Shown one piece after another: positions 19,840-28,574 of a stretch of DNA of 64,000 bases. Below the pieces are notes generated by a model. It worked only from the letters and a program-made list of their open reading frames with translations, was not told where the DNA came from and ran no database searches. The stretch's first letter is position 1. Each line of letters opens with the position of its first letter. The DNA comes from Pseudomonas tohonis (GTDB lineage: Bacteria > Pseudomonadota > Gammaproteobacteria > Pseudomonadales > Pseudomonadaceae): positions 1,612,001 through 1,676,000 of the forward strand of contig NZ_AP023189.1 of the NCBI RefSeq assembly GCF_012767755.2. The letters run 5' to 3'. Position numbers and translations under genes: made by a program.

Positions 19840-20607
19840 TCAGGCCTCCCCCAGATAGGCTTTGATCACATCCGGGTTGCTGCGGATCTGCTCCGGCGTA
19901 CCGTCGGCCAGGGGCGTGCCCTGGTTGATCACGTAGATATGGTCGGAAATGCTCATGACCAGATGCATGTCGTGCTCGATCAGCAGCACGGTGACGTTGT
20001 ACTCGTTGCGCAGCAGGGCGATCAGGGCCTTGAGGTCCTCGGTCTCGCGCGGGTTGAGGCCGGCGGCCGGCTCGTCGAGCATGAGGATGCGCGGGCGCGT
20101 CATCATGCAGCGGGCGATCTCCAGGCGACGCTGCTGGCCGTAGGCGAGGGTGCCCGCCGGGCGGTTGGCGACGTCGGTCAGGTTGACCTGCTCCAGCCAG
20201 TGCGCGGCGTAGTCCATGGCCTCGCGCTCGCTCTTGCGGAAGCCCGGGGTCTTGAACAGGCCGGACAGGAAATTGGTGTTGAGGTGACGATGCTGGGCGA
20301 CCAGCAGGTTCTCGACAGCGGTCATTTCCTTGAACAGGCGGACGTTCTGGAAGGTACGCACCACGCCCTTGCGGGCGATCTTGTGGCCCGGCAGGCCTTC
20401 GATCGGCTCACCGTCGAGGCGGATGCTGCCGCCGGTGGGCTGGTAGAAGCCGGTCAGGCAGTTGAACACGGTGGTCTTGCCGGCGCCGTTCGGGCCGATC
20501 ATCGAGACCACCTGCTTTTCTTGGACGGACAGTGCCACGCCGTTGACGGCCAGGAGGCCGCCGAAACGCATGGAGAGGCCGCTTACTTCGAGAATCGGGC
20601 GGCTCAT
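19840..20607 (-). CDS. braF: Branched-chain amino-acid ABC transporter, ATP-binding protein LivG/BraF
   Basis: A 255-residue ABC ATPase with Walker A GPNGAGKTT, signature TLAYGQQRRLEIARCM, Walker B ILMLDEPAAGLNP and switch LLIEHDMHLVM. It has the C-terminal extension of about 25 residues typical of LivG (GTPEQIRSNPDVIKAYLGEA). ATG 20607 is used, not the GTG just before it; it overlaps the livM stop by one base (TGATG), so translation is coupled. It forms the nucleotide-binding heterodimer with BraG. Confidence 0.96.
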   Translation of the reverse strand: MSRPILEVSGLSMRFGGLLAVNGVALSVQEKQVVSMIGPNGAGKTTVFNCLTGFYQPTGGSIRLDGEPIEGLPGHKIARKGVVRTFQNVRLFKEMTAVENLLVAQHRHLNTNFLSGLFKTPGFRKSEREAMDYAAHWLEQVNLTDVANRPAGTLAYGQQRRLEIARCMMTRPRILMLDEPAAGLNPRETEDLKALIALLRNEYNVTVLLIEHDMHLVMSISDHIYVINQGTPLADGTPEQIRSNPDVIKAYLGEA

Positions 20608-21862
20608 CACTTCAGCTCCAGGTGGGGACGTTGCATGGGCAGCAGGCCCTGCGGACGCCAGATCATCATCAGCACCATCAGGGCGCCGAACATCAGCATG
20701 CGGTACTCGTTGAATTCACGGGCGAGTTCCGGCAGCAGGATCATCACCACCGCAGCGAGGATGATCCCCAGCTGCGAACCCATGCCACCCAGCACGACGA
20801 TGGCGAGGATGATCGCCGACTCGATGAAGGTGAAGGATTCGGGGGTCACCAGGCCCTGGCGGGCGGCGAAGAAGCTGCCGGCGAAACCGGCGAAGCAGGC
20901 GCCCAGGGTGAATGCGGAGAGCTTGATGATGGTGGGGTTCATGCCCAGCGCGCGGCAGGCGATCTCGTCTTCGCGCAGCGCTTCCCAGGCACGGCCGATG
21001 GGCATGCGCAGCAGGCGGTTGATCACGAACAGCGTCAGCAGCACCAGCAGCAGGGCGATCAGGTAGAGGAACACCACCTTGTTCACCGAGTTGTAGGCGA
21101 TGCCGAAGTACTCGTGGAAGGTCTGCATGCCTTCGGCCGCACGACGCTCGAAGGAAAGGCCGAACAGGCTCGGCTTCTCGATGTTGCTGATGCCGTTGGG
21201 GCCGCCGGTGATCTCGGTGAGGTTGCGCAGCAGGATGCGGATGATCTCGCCGAAGCCGAGGGTCACGATGGCCAGGTAGTCACCGCGCAGGCGCAGCACC
21301 GGGAAGCCCAGCAGGAAGCCGAACAGCGCGGCCATCATGCCGGCGATCGGCAGGCACACCCAGAAGCCCAGGCCGTAGTAGTGCGACAGCAGCGCATAGC
21401 TGTAGGCGCCCACGGCGTAGAAGCCGACATAGCCCAGGTCCAGCAGGCCGGCGAGGCCGACCACGATGTTCAGGCCGAGGCCGAGCATCACGTAGATCAG
21501 GATCAGGGTGGCGATGTCCACCGCACCGCGCGAGCCGAAGAACGGCCAGGCGAGGGCGACCACCACCAGGCCGAGGATGATCCAGCGCTGGGTGGAGGGC
21601 AGGGTGAGGAAGTTGCTCGCCTTGCTGGAGAGCTTCGGCAGCTTCGGCGCGCTGTCCCAGGCGCCCATCAGGCGGGTGCGGAACAGTTGCCAGAAGAACA
21701 TGGCGATGGCGCAACCGGCGATGGTCCAGAGCACGGCGGGGCTGGCGCCCTGCACCTGCAGGCTGATGCCCACGGTGCTGAGCTTCAGGCCCATCACCGG
21801 GTAGGCGACGGCCAGGACCAGCAGCGCGCTGAAGAACGCGGTCTTGAGGGATTTCTGGCTGA

Positions 21863-21866
<4 letters not shown>
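20607..21866 (-). CDS. braE: Branched-chain amino-acid ABC transporter, permease LivM/BraE
   Basis: A 419-residue inner-membrane permease. An N-terminal region of about 110 residues with extra helices precedes the conserved LivM core, starting near [33 protein letters not shown]. The EAA-like cytoplasmic loop that contacts the ATPases is [22 protein letters not shown]. It forms the translocation channel with BraD. Overlaps livH by 4 bp (ATGA). Confidence 0.96.
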
Positions 21867-22786
<920 letters not shown>

Positions 22787-22858
22787 TCCCCAACTCCTCG
22801 GGCATCACGTAAAGCGGCGCTTGTGGCGCAGCGGAGCCCGCAAATCTCGGATAAACAA

Positions 22859-22882
22859 AGCCCACTGCTCTCGCAGTGGGCT
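22859..22882 (-). terminator. Internal terminator/attenuator between braC and braD
   Basis: A perfect 10-bp stem AGCCCACTGC (22859-22868) with complement (22873-22882) and a 4-nt loop, followed on the minus strand by TTTGTTTAT. It is located 19 bp after the braC stop and 72 bp before the braD start. Such partial terminators let the binding protein be made in excess over the membrane parts. Confidence 0.85.
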
Positions 22883-22901
22883 CTGGGCTAAGGCGGGAAG
22901 C

Positions 22902-24023
22902 TTATTTGGCTTCGGTTTTGGTGCCGTCCTTGTGCCATTCGTAAACCACGAAGCTGAAGTCCTTCAGATCGCCCTTCTCGTCGAAGGAGAGGTTGCCGGT
23001 GGGGGTGGCGAAGCTGTTGGCGCGCAGGGCTGCGGCCACTTTGGCGGTGTCGTCCTCGCCGGCTTTCTTGATGCCTTCGGCAATCACTTGCACGGCGGCG
23101 TAGGCCGGGAATACGAACGGGCCGGTGGGGTCTTCGTTCTTGGCCTTGAAGGCGTCGACCAGGGCCTGGTTCTTCGGATCCTGGTCGAAGGACTTCGGCA
23201 GGGTGACCAGCAGGCCTTCGGAGGCCGGGCCGGCGATGGCCGAGATTTCCTTGTTGCCCACGCCTTCCGGACCCATGAAGCGGGCCTTCAGGCCTTTTTC
23301 AGCCGACTGGCGCAGCAGCAGGCCGAGTTCCGGGTGGTAGCCGCCGTAGTAGACGAAGTCGACGTTGGCCTGCTTCAGCTTGGCGATCAGGGCGGAGAAG
23401 TCCTTGTCGCCGGCGTTGATGCCTTCGAACAGGGCGACCTTGCTGCCCTTGGCTTCCAGGGTCTGCTTCACGGCAGTGGCGATGCCTTCGCCGTACTGCT
23501 GCTTGTCGTGGATGACGGCGACGGTCTTCGGCTTGATGTGGTCAGCGATAAAGTTGCCGGCGGTCGGGCCTTGCAGGCTGTCCAGGCCGATGGTGCGGAA
23601 CACCAGCTGGTAGCCACGGGAGGTGATTTCCGGGCTGGTGGACGCCGCGGTGATCATCAGGATGCCTTCGTCCTCATAGATGTCGGACGCGGGCTGGGTG
23701 GAGCTGGAGCACAGGTGGCCGACGACGTACTTCACGCCATCGTTGACGATCTTGTTGGCTACGGCGACCGCTTGTTTCGGGTCGCAGGCGTCGTCGTACA
23801 CCACGCCTTCCAGTTGAGCGCCGTTTACGCCGCCAGCCTTGTTGATCTGCTCGATCGCCATCTTGGCGCCGATGAATTGCATCTCACCGTACTGGGCGAC
23901 AGCACCCGTTACCGGGCCGGCCAGGGCGATCTTGATGGTGTCGGCGGCTACGGAGTAGCTGGCAACACCGGCGAGGGCCATGGCGGCGAACAGTTTGGAA
24001 ATCTGCTTGGTAGCCTTGTTCAT
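22902..24023 (-). CDS. braC: Branched-chain amino-acid ABC transporter, periplasmic binding protein LivJ/BraC
   Basis: A 373-residue periplasmic protein. Residues 1-26 are a Sec signal peptide ending SYSVAA, with cleavage before DTIKIA. The mature part has the type I solute-binding fold (IKIALAGPVTGAVAQYG; GVVGHLCSSST-type ligand loop YVVGHLCSSSTQPAS with the conserved Cys pair at DDACDP and HLCSSS). It captures Leu, Ile, Val and, in P. aeruginosa, also Ala and Thr, and hands them to BraDE. It is the first gene of the unit; the promoter region at 24024-24130 holds a perfect 16-bp palindrome. Confidence 0.97.
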   Translation of the reverse strand: MNKATKQISKLFAAMALAGVASYSVAADTIKIALAGPVTGAVAQYGEMQFIGAKMAIEQINKAGGVNGAQLEGVVYDDACDPKQAVAVANKIVNDGVKYVVGHLCSSSTQPASDIYEDEGILMITAASTSPEITSRGYQLVFRTIGLDSLQGPTAGNFIADHIKPKTVAVIHDKQQYGEGIATAVKQTLEAKGSKVALFEGINAGDKDFSALIAKLKQANVDFVYYGGYHPELGLLLRQSAEKGLKARFMGPEGVGNKEISAIAGPASEGLLVTLPKSFDQDPKNQALVDAFKAKNEDPTGPFVFPAYAAVQVIAEGIKKAGEDDTAKVAAALRANSFATPTGNLSFDEKGDLKDFSFVVYEWHKDGTKTEAK

Positions 24024-24325
24024 AGTGCTCCACTCTTATGTTTTTCGTTGTTTTTGTCCTGATTGCCTACAGGACAGGGTCCTTTTTCCACCCCGCCATA
24101 TCCCGCGGCAACTGTACCGGTACAGTGTAGAGTGCCGATTTGCGGCTTGAAAAGCCGACACATGGGGGGTGAATGTTCCTATGTCGCTTAATCACAACAA
24201 ACGTATAGAAAAACGGCGTGCCCCGATTGGAGCAGGAAGCGTCTGGCTGGACTTGTGAACAAGATGGCAGGCGTTGGTTATCATTGCCCGCCCTGCAACC
24301 GTTACTTTCCCACTCAGAGCAAGCC
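24024..24325. other. Intergenic region between braC and DUF2288 (302 bp)
   Basis: Holds the promoters of two divergent genes. Besides the 16-bp palindrome, the braC-proximal 60 bp are A/T-rich on the minus strand, with ACATAAGAGTGGAGCACT as the ribosome-binding region. The half nearer DUF2288 has an AT-rich stretch around 24183-24212 that could hold a promoter. No open reading frame is convincing here. Confidence 0.5.
24111..24126. promoter_or_regulatory. Perfect 16-bp palindrome upstream of braC (operator candidate)
   Basis: ACTGTACC/GGTACAGT is self-complementary over all 16 bases and lies 88 bp before the braC start, in the region between braC and the divergent DUF2288 gene. It has CTG-N8-CAG geometry, which does not fit LexA (CTG-N10-CAG). 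The regulator is unknown. Confidence 0.55.
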
Positions 24326-24643
24326 ATGAACGATTCCTCAAGCACCCTCTATGCCAAGCTGCTTGGCGAGACCGCCGCCATCACCTGGGAGGAGCTGCAG
24401 CCCTTCTTCGCACGGGGCGCGCTGCTCTGGGTCGAGGGCGCCGAGGACCTCGTCGGCGTGGCCCTGGCCGTCGCCGAGGACGACAAGCCCAAGGTCGCCG
24501 AGCTGCTGGGCCGTGGTGCGCTGAGCAAGGTCGAGGAGACCCGCGCGCAGGACCTGCTGGCGCGCGATCCCAAGCTCTGGGCCGTGGTGGTCGCCCCCTG
24601 GGTGCTGATCCAGGAGCGCGACGAGGCGCCGACCCGGCACTGA
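24326..24643 (+). CDS. DUF2288-family protein
   Basis: A 105-residue soluble acidic protein of the DUF2288 family, recognised from LYAKLLGETAAITWEELQPFFARGALLWV and from VVVAPWVLIQE at the C-terminus. Function unknown. ATG 24326 was chosen over upstream starts because the conserved family sequence begins there. It is divergent from braC and followed after 5 bp by a probable DUF5064 gene. Confidence 0.85.
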   Translation: MNDSSSTLYAKLLGETAAITWEELQPFFARGALLWVEGAEDLVGVALAVAEDDKPKVAELLGRGALSKVEETRAQDLLARDPKLWAVVVAPWVLIQERDEAPTRH

Positions 24644-24648
24644 TCGAC

Positions 24649-25089
24649 GTGGGACCTGCGGCACTCCTGCCTGTCCAGGCGGCTGCGACCGACGCCAGCC
24701 ATCCCCTCGGGAGTGCCTCCAGTTTCAAGCCCGGTCATCTGCATCGCGGCGACCTCCCTGGTCTGTCCGGCCAGCGCGGATTCACCCCCGATCTCCATTG
24801 CCAGGTCCACCATGACGAGCAGGCGGGCACGCCGTTGCAGTTCCGCCTGCTGGGTGAGGTCGACGGGGAGCGTTTCGAGGAGACGTTCGCGTTGCACCGC
24901 GACACCGCCTGCACCTTCGCCAGCGTCCTGTCGCGCATCGCCGCGGAGCACGGCCTGCCTCCGGAGAGCGGCCCCATCCTGCGTGAGCACGCGGCGTTCG
25001 GGTCGATGTTCGAGGACCTCCGTGGGCGATTACAGGTCGGGCCGGGCGAGCCGGTGGACCTCGACCCCCCGCTCAAGGACGGGCGTTGA
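24649..25089 (+). CDS. DUF5064-like protein, start uncertain
   Basis: From about 24718 onward the frame reads FKPGHLHRGDLPGL, then LLGEVDGERFEETFALHRDTACTFASV and SRIAAEHGLP, which resembles the Pseudomonas-specific DUF5064 family (about 115-120 residues). Those proteins normally begin a residue or two before F-x-P-G-H-L-H. Here that place is AGT with no ATG, GTG or TTG nearby. GTG 24649 is the nearest standard start and would add about 25 residues of unusual sequence, without a clear ribosome-binding site. The gene may have lost its start, or begin at a non-standard codon. TGA at 25087-25089. Confidence 0.55.
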   Translation: MGPAALLPVQAAATDASHPLGSASSFKPGHLHRGDLPGLSGQRGFTPDLHCQVHHDEQAGTPLQFRLLGEVDGERFEETFALHRDTACTFASVLSRIAAEHGLPPESGPILREHAAFGSMFEDLRGRLQVGPGEPVDLDPPLKDGR

Positions 25090-25223
25090 GCATTTCGGTG
25101 CCCTGATGTGGGGCGTGGTGTTACCGGCTGCTCGATGATGGTGCGCGATCCGGCCTTCCCGCAGGCGTGCACAGGCTGACCGTTGGGTTTAGATTGGGCA
25201 CCCGTTTTCCGGAGCTCACCTGC

Positions 25224-26108
25224 ATGACTCTTCCCAGCATCGCCTTCGCCGGCATCGGCCTGATGGGCCTGCCGATGACCCGTCGCCTGCTCGCCGCCGG
25301 CTACCCGCTGTCGGTGTGGAACCGCAGCGCCGACAAATGTGCCCCCCTCGAAGCCTTGTGCGCACGCCGTGTGGACAGCCCCGCCGCGCTCTGTGCGCAG
25401 GCCGATATCGTCATGCTCTGCCTGGCCGATACGGCCGTGGTGCGCGAGGTGGTCTTCGGCCCGGGCGGCATCGTCGAAGGCGCGCGGCCCGGGCAGTTGC
25501 TGGTGGATTTCTCCAGCCTGGAACCGGCAGCCACCCGCGAGATGGCGGCCGAGCTCGAGCGCCGTACCGGCATGCGCTGGGTGGACGCACCGGTTTCCGG
25601 CGGCACGCCGGGGGCCGAGGCCGGCACCCTGGCGATCATGGCGGGCGGTCGCGAGGAGGATGTCGAGCGCGTGCGCCCGATACTGGCCCATCTCGGCCAG
25701 CGCCTGACCCGCATGGGCGAGGTCGGTGCCGGCCAGGTGACCAAGGTGTGCAACCAGATGATCGTCGCGTGCAACGCCCTGGTGATCGCCGAGGTGGTGG
25801 CGCTGGCGGAAAGGTCCGGTGTCGATGCCAGCCTGCTGGCCCCGGCGCTCGCGGGTGGTTTCGCCGATTCCAGGCCGCTGCAGATCCTCGCGCCGCAGAT
25901 GGCCGAGAGCCGCTTCGAGCCGATCAAGTGGCACGTGCGCACCCTGCTCAAGGACCTGGACACCGCCGTCAAACTGTCCCGCGAGGAGGGCAGCGCCACC
26001 CCCATGAGCGGCCTGGCCGCGCAACTGATGCGCCTGCACGGCAGCCAGGGCAACCTGGCGCGTGATCCGGCGACGCTGGTGGAGATGTACCGCGAGGAGC
26101 AGTCATGA
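25224..26108 (+). CDS. glxR: 2-hydroxy-3-oxopropionate (tartronate semialdehyde) reductase
   Basis: A 294-residue beta-hydroxyacid dehydrogenase. The N-terminal FAGIGLMGLPMTRRLLAAGY is the G-x-G-x-x-G NAD loop; MRWVDAPVSGGTPGAEAG is the substrate-binding signature; GAGQVTKVCNQMIVACN contains the catalytic lysine; IKWHVRTLLKDLDTAVKLS is the C-terminal family motif. It reduces tartronate semialdehyde to D-glycerate. The next gene, overlapping by 4 bp, is a hydroxypyruvate isomerase, the usual partner in the glyoxylate carboligase pathway. The start at ATG 25224 is preceded by CCGGAG; an upstream GTG was rejected because it adds non-homologous sequence. Confidence 0.9.
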   Translation: MTLPSIAFAGIGLMGLPMTRRLLAAGYPLSVWNRSADKCAPLEALCARRVDSPAALCAQADIVMLCLADTAVVREVVFGPGGIVEGARPGQLLVDFSSLEPAATREMAAELERRTGMRWVDAPVSGGTPGAEAGTLAIMAGGREEDVERVRPILAHLGQRLTRMGEVGAGQVTKVCNQMIVACNALVIAEVVALAERSGVDASLLAPALAGGFADSRPLQILAPQMAESRFEPIKWHVRTLLKDLDTAVKLSREEGSATPMSGLAAQLMRLHGSQGNLARDPATLVEMYREEQS

Positions 26109-26884
26109 GGATCGCCGCCAACCTCTCCATGCTGTTCACCGAGCTGCCGCTGATCGAGCGCATCGGCGCCGCCGCCGCTGCGGGCTTCGAAGCGGTGGAA
26201 ATCCAGTTTCCCTACGAATTGCCGGCCGGCGAGCTCAAGGCCGCGCTGGACCAGGCCGGCCTGCCGCTGCTGCTGATCAACCTGCCCGCCGCCGACCTGC
26301 TGCAGGGCGGCCCGGGCCTGGCGGCGGTGCCGGCGCGCCAGGACGCGTTCGATGCCGCGCTGCGCCAGGCGTACGCCTATGCGGCGGTGGTCAACCCGCT
26401 GTTCGTCAACGTGCTGCCCGGCCGCCTGGGCGAGGGGCTGGACCGCGAGACCGCCCTGGCGACCCTGGTGGCGAACCTGCGCAAGGCCGCCGACACCTTC
26501 CACCCGCTGGGCATCCAGGTACTGGCCGAAGCCATCAACCCGATCGACATGCCGGGCTTCCTGATCCATACGCCGGAGCACCTGGATGAACTGCTGCGTG
26601 CCGTGGGCCGGCCGAACGTCGCCGCGCAGTTCGACCTGTACCACATGGCCCGCCAGGAGCTGGACGTGGTCGCCGGCATCCGCTTGCTGGCGGGGCGCAT
26701 CGCCCATGTGCAGTTCGCCGATTGCCCCGGTCGGGCCGAGCCGGGCTCGGGCTCGATGGATTTCGCGCCCCTGCTCGATGCGCTGGAGGACAATGGCTAC
26801 GCCGGCTGGCTGGCCGCCGAGTACCGGCCGGGCAAGCCGACCGAAGACAGCCTGGGCTGGCTGCCCGCATTCAAGGCGCGTTGA
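26105..26884 (+). CDS. hyi: Hydroxypyruvate isomerase-family protein
   Basis: A 259-residue TIM-barrel isomerase of the xylose isomerase-like AP endonuclease 2 superfamily. MRIAANLSMLFTELPLIERI, GFEAVEIQFPYELP, LAEAINPIDMPGF, QFDLYHMAR and AHVQFADCPGRAEPGSG are the conserved Hyi segments carrying the metal/substrate acidic residues and the GxGxxxF end. It interconverts hydroxypyruvate and tartronate semialdehyde (or 2-oxo-tetronate in OtnI). ATGA overlap with glxR shows translational coupling. No glyoxylate carboligase gene is present in this window. Confidence 0.9.
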   Translation: MRIAANLSMLFTELPLIERIGAAAAAGFEAVEIQFPYELPAGELKAALDQAGLPLLLINLPAADLLQGGPGLAAVPARQDAFDAALRQAYAYAAVVNPLFVNVLPGRLGEGLDRETALATLVANLRKAADTFHPLGIQVLAEAINPIDMPGFLIHTPEHLDELLRAVGRPNVAAQFDLYHMARQELDVVAGIRLLAGRIAHVQFADCPGRAEPGSGSMDFAPLLDALEDNGYAGWLAAEYRPGKPTEDSLGWLPAFKAR

Positions 26885-26896
26885 GGGCGCGAGGCG

Positions 26897-26939
26897 GCCG
26901 GACGGGCTTCACGCCCCGTTGGGGTGGTGCCCGTCCGGC
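26897..26939 (+). terminator. Stem-loop after hyi
   Basis: Perfect 11-bp arms GCCGGACGGGC (26897-26907) and its complement (26929-26939) around a 21-nt loop, 12 bp after the hyi stop. No T-run follows, so it may protect the 3' end or end transcription inefficiently. Confidence 0.45.
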
Positions 26940-26981
26940 GTCCATGATCGGCGGCAGTGTTGGATTGTCCTACATAACGCT

Positions 26982-26995
26982 TGCGAATGTTCGCA
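26982..26995. promoter_or_regulatory. Perfect 14-bp palindrome upstream of the MFS gene
   Basis: TGCGAA-TG-TTCGCA, 88 bp before the MFS start codon, in a 199-bp gap after hyi. Position and symmetry suit a repressor or activator operator. No regulator gene is adjacent. Confidence 0.5.
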
Positions 26996-27083
26996 GACAG
27001 GGCACGGCCGCAGGGTCTAGATTGCGGCTTACAAGCCTGGCAGGCGGTTTGCCCGGCAGATAACAACAATCGAGACCGACCCC

Positions 27084-28433
27084 ATGCAGCCTTTGCAGCC
27101 TTCCCCCCAGGCGGCGAACGCCTGGCGCGTTCTGTTCCTGCTGTTCCTTGCCAACCTGTTCAACTTCTTCGACCGCACCATCCCGGCCATCATCATCGAG
27201 CCGGTGCGCCACGAGTGGAGCCTGAGCGATTTCCAGCTCGGCTTGATCGGAACCGCCTTCACCCTCGTCTATGCCATCGCCGGCCTGCCGCTCGGGCGCA
27301 TGGCCGACACCGGCTCGCGCAAGAAGATCATGGGCTGGGGGCTGGCGGTGTGGAGCGGGCTGACGGCGGTCAACGCCCTGGCGTGGAATTTCTGGAGCTT
27401 CCTGCTGATCCGCATGGGCGTGGGCATCGGTGAAGCCAGCTACGCGCCGGCCGCCAACTCGCTGATCGGTGACCTGTTCCCGGCCAACAAGCGCGCCCGC
27501 GCCATGGGCATCTTCATGCTCGGCCTGCCGCTGGGCCTGGTGCTGGCCTTCTTCACCATCGGCGCCATGGTCCAGGCCTTCGGCAGCTGGCGTGCGCCCT
27601 TCGTCATCGCCGCGATCCCGGGGCTGATCCTGGCGCTGTTCATGTTCTTCATCAAGGAACCGGCCCGGGGGGCCGCGGAGTCGGTCAAGGTCGACCTCTC
27701 GCCCGTGGACAAGCCGCTGCGGCGGGTCCTGGCGATCCGCACCTTCTGGTGGCTGACCCTGGCGGGCCTCACCTTCAACTTCGCCACCTACGCCTGCAAC
27801 TCCTTCATGGTGCCGATGCTGCAACGCTACTTCCTGCTGCCGCTGCAGAGCGCGGCCGTGGCCACCGGGGTGATCTGCGGGGTCACCGGGCTGATCGGCC
27901 TGACCGTCGGCGGCTGGCTGGCCGACAAGGCCCACGAGAAATCCGAGCGCGGCCGCCTGCTGCTGGCCACCGGCAGCATGCTGGTCGCCACCCTCGCCAC
28001 CGGTTTCGCGTTGTTCTCCGGGCGCATCGAGATCGGTCTGTTCGTCGGCGTGTTCAGCATCGGCTGGCTGTTCGCCTACACCTTCTATACCTGCGTCTAC
28101 ACCGCCATTCAGGACGTTATAGAGCCGCGCCTGCGGGCCACGGCGATGGCGCTGTTCTTCGCCGGCCTCTACCTGCTCGGCGGTGGCCTCGGCCCGGTGG
28201 TGGTGGGGCTGTTGTCCGACCACTTCGCCCACGCCGCGATGTACGCCGCCGGCGCCAGCGAGATGACCGAGCAGTTCAAGGCCATCGGGCTGCACGACGC
28301 CATGTACCTGATCCCCGTGGCCCTGGGCCTGACCATGCTGGCGCTGCTCCAGGCCGCCCGCTGCTTCGGCCGTGATGCCCGCAGCATGCGTGCGGGGATG
28401 GAAACGGGCAGCGTCAACGCGGTGCCGGCCTGA
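27084..28433 (+). CDS. MFS transporter, Spinster-like family
   Basis: A 449-residue, 12-helix major-facilitator permease. The N-terminal FLANLFNFFDRTIPAIIIEPVRHEW is typical of Spinster-like/anion:cation symporter-type MFS proteins, and motif A is present as GRMADTGSRKKIMGWGLAVW; LIRMGVGIGEASYAPAANSLIGDLFP is the motif C-like helix. Substrates of this bacterial group include organic acids and aromatic compounds. It follows the glxR-hyi pair on the same strand after 199 bp with its own palindrome, so a carboxylate substrate is plausible but not shown. Confidence 0.88.
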   Translation: MQPLQPSPQAANAWRVLFLLFLANLFNFFDRTIPAIIIEPVRHEWSLSDFQLGLIGTAFTLVYAIAGLPLGRMADTGSRKKIMGWGLAVWSGLTAVNALAWNFWSFLLIRMGVGIGEASYAPAANSLIGDLFPANKRARAMGIFMLGLPLGLVLAFFTIGAMVQAFGSWRAPFVIAAIPGLILALFMFFIKEPARGAAESVKVDLSPVDKPLRRVLAIRTFWWLTLAGLTFNFATYACNSFMVPMLQRYFLLPLQSAAVATGVICGVTGLIGLTVGGWLADKAHEKSERGRLLLATGSMLVATLATGFALFSGRIEIGLFVGVFSIGWLFAYTFYTCVYTAIQDVIEPRLRATAMALFFAGLYLLGGGLGPVVVGLLSDHFAHAAMYAAGASEMTEQFKAIGLHDAMYLIPVALGLTMLALLQAARCFGRDARSMRAGMETGSVNAVPA

Positions 28434-28533
28434 GGCCTGCACATCCTATGTGGCGGCAGCTTTCGTAGGATGGCGTAGAGCGAAGCGAAACCCATCGCAC
28501 GGGCCTTCCCCCGGCTACAGCAGATAAAGAAAA

Positions 28534-28551
28534 AGCGCGCCGAGGCGCGCT
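28534..28551. terminator. Bidirectional terminator between MFS gene and rapA
   Basis: AGCGCGC (28534-28540) pairs with GCGCGCT (28545-28551), loop CGAG, flanked by AAAAA on the left and TTTTT on the right. It therefore ends transcripts from both the MFS gene (plus) and rapA (minus), which converge here. Confidence 0.85.
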
Positions 28552-28574
28552 TTTTCATTCATTGCACAAGCAGA

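Noticed and set aside
24111..24126. LexA (SOS) box upstream of braC.
   Set aside because: The palindrome has CTG-N8-CAG spacing; LexA needs CTG-N10-CAG, and the neighbouring genes are not SOS genes.
28434..28574. tRNA or small RNA in the gap between the MFS gene and rapA.
   Set aside because: No cloverleaf; only a bidirectional terminator and a short repeat-like stretch (GGATGGCGTAGAGCGAAGCG).
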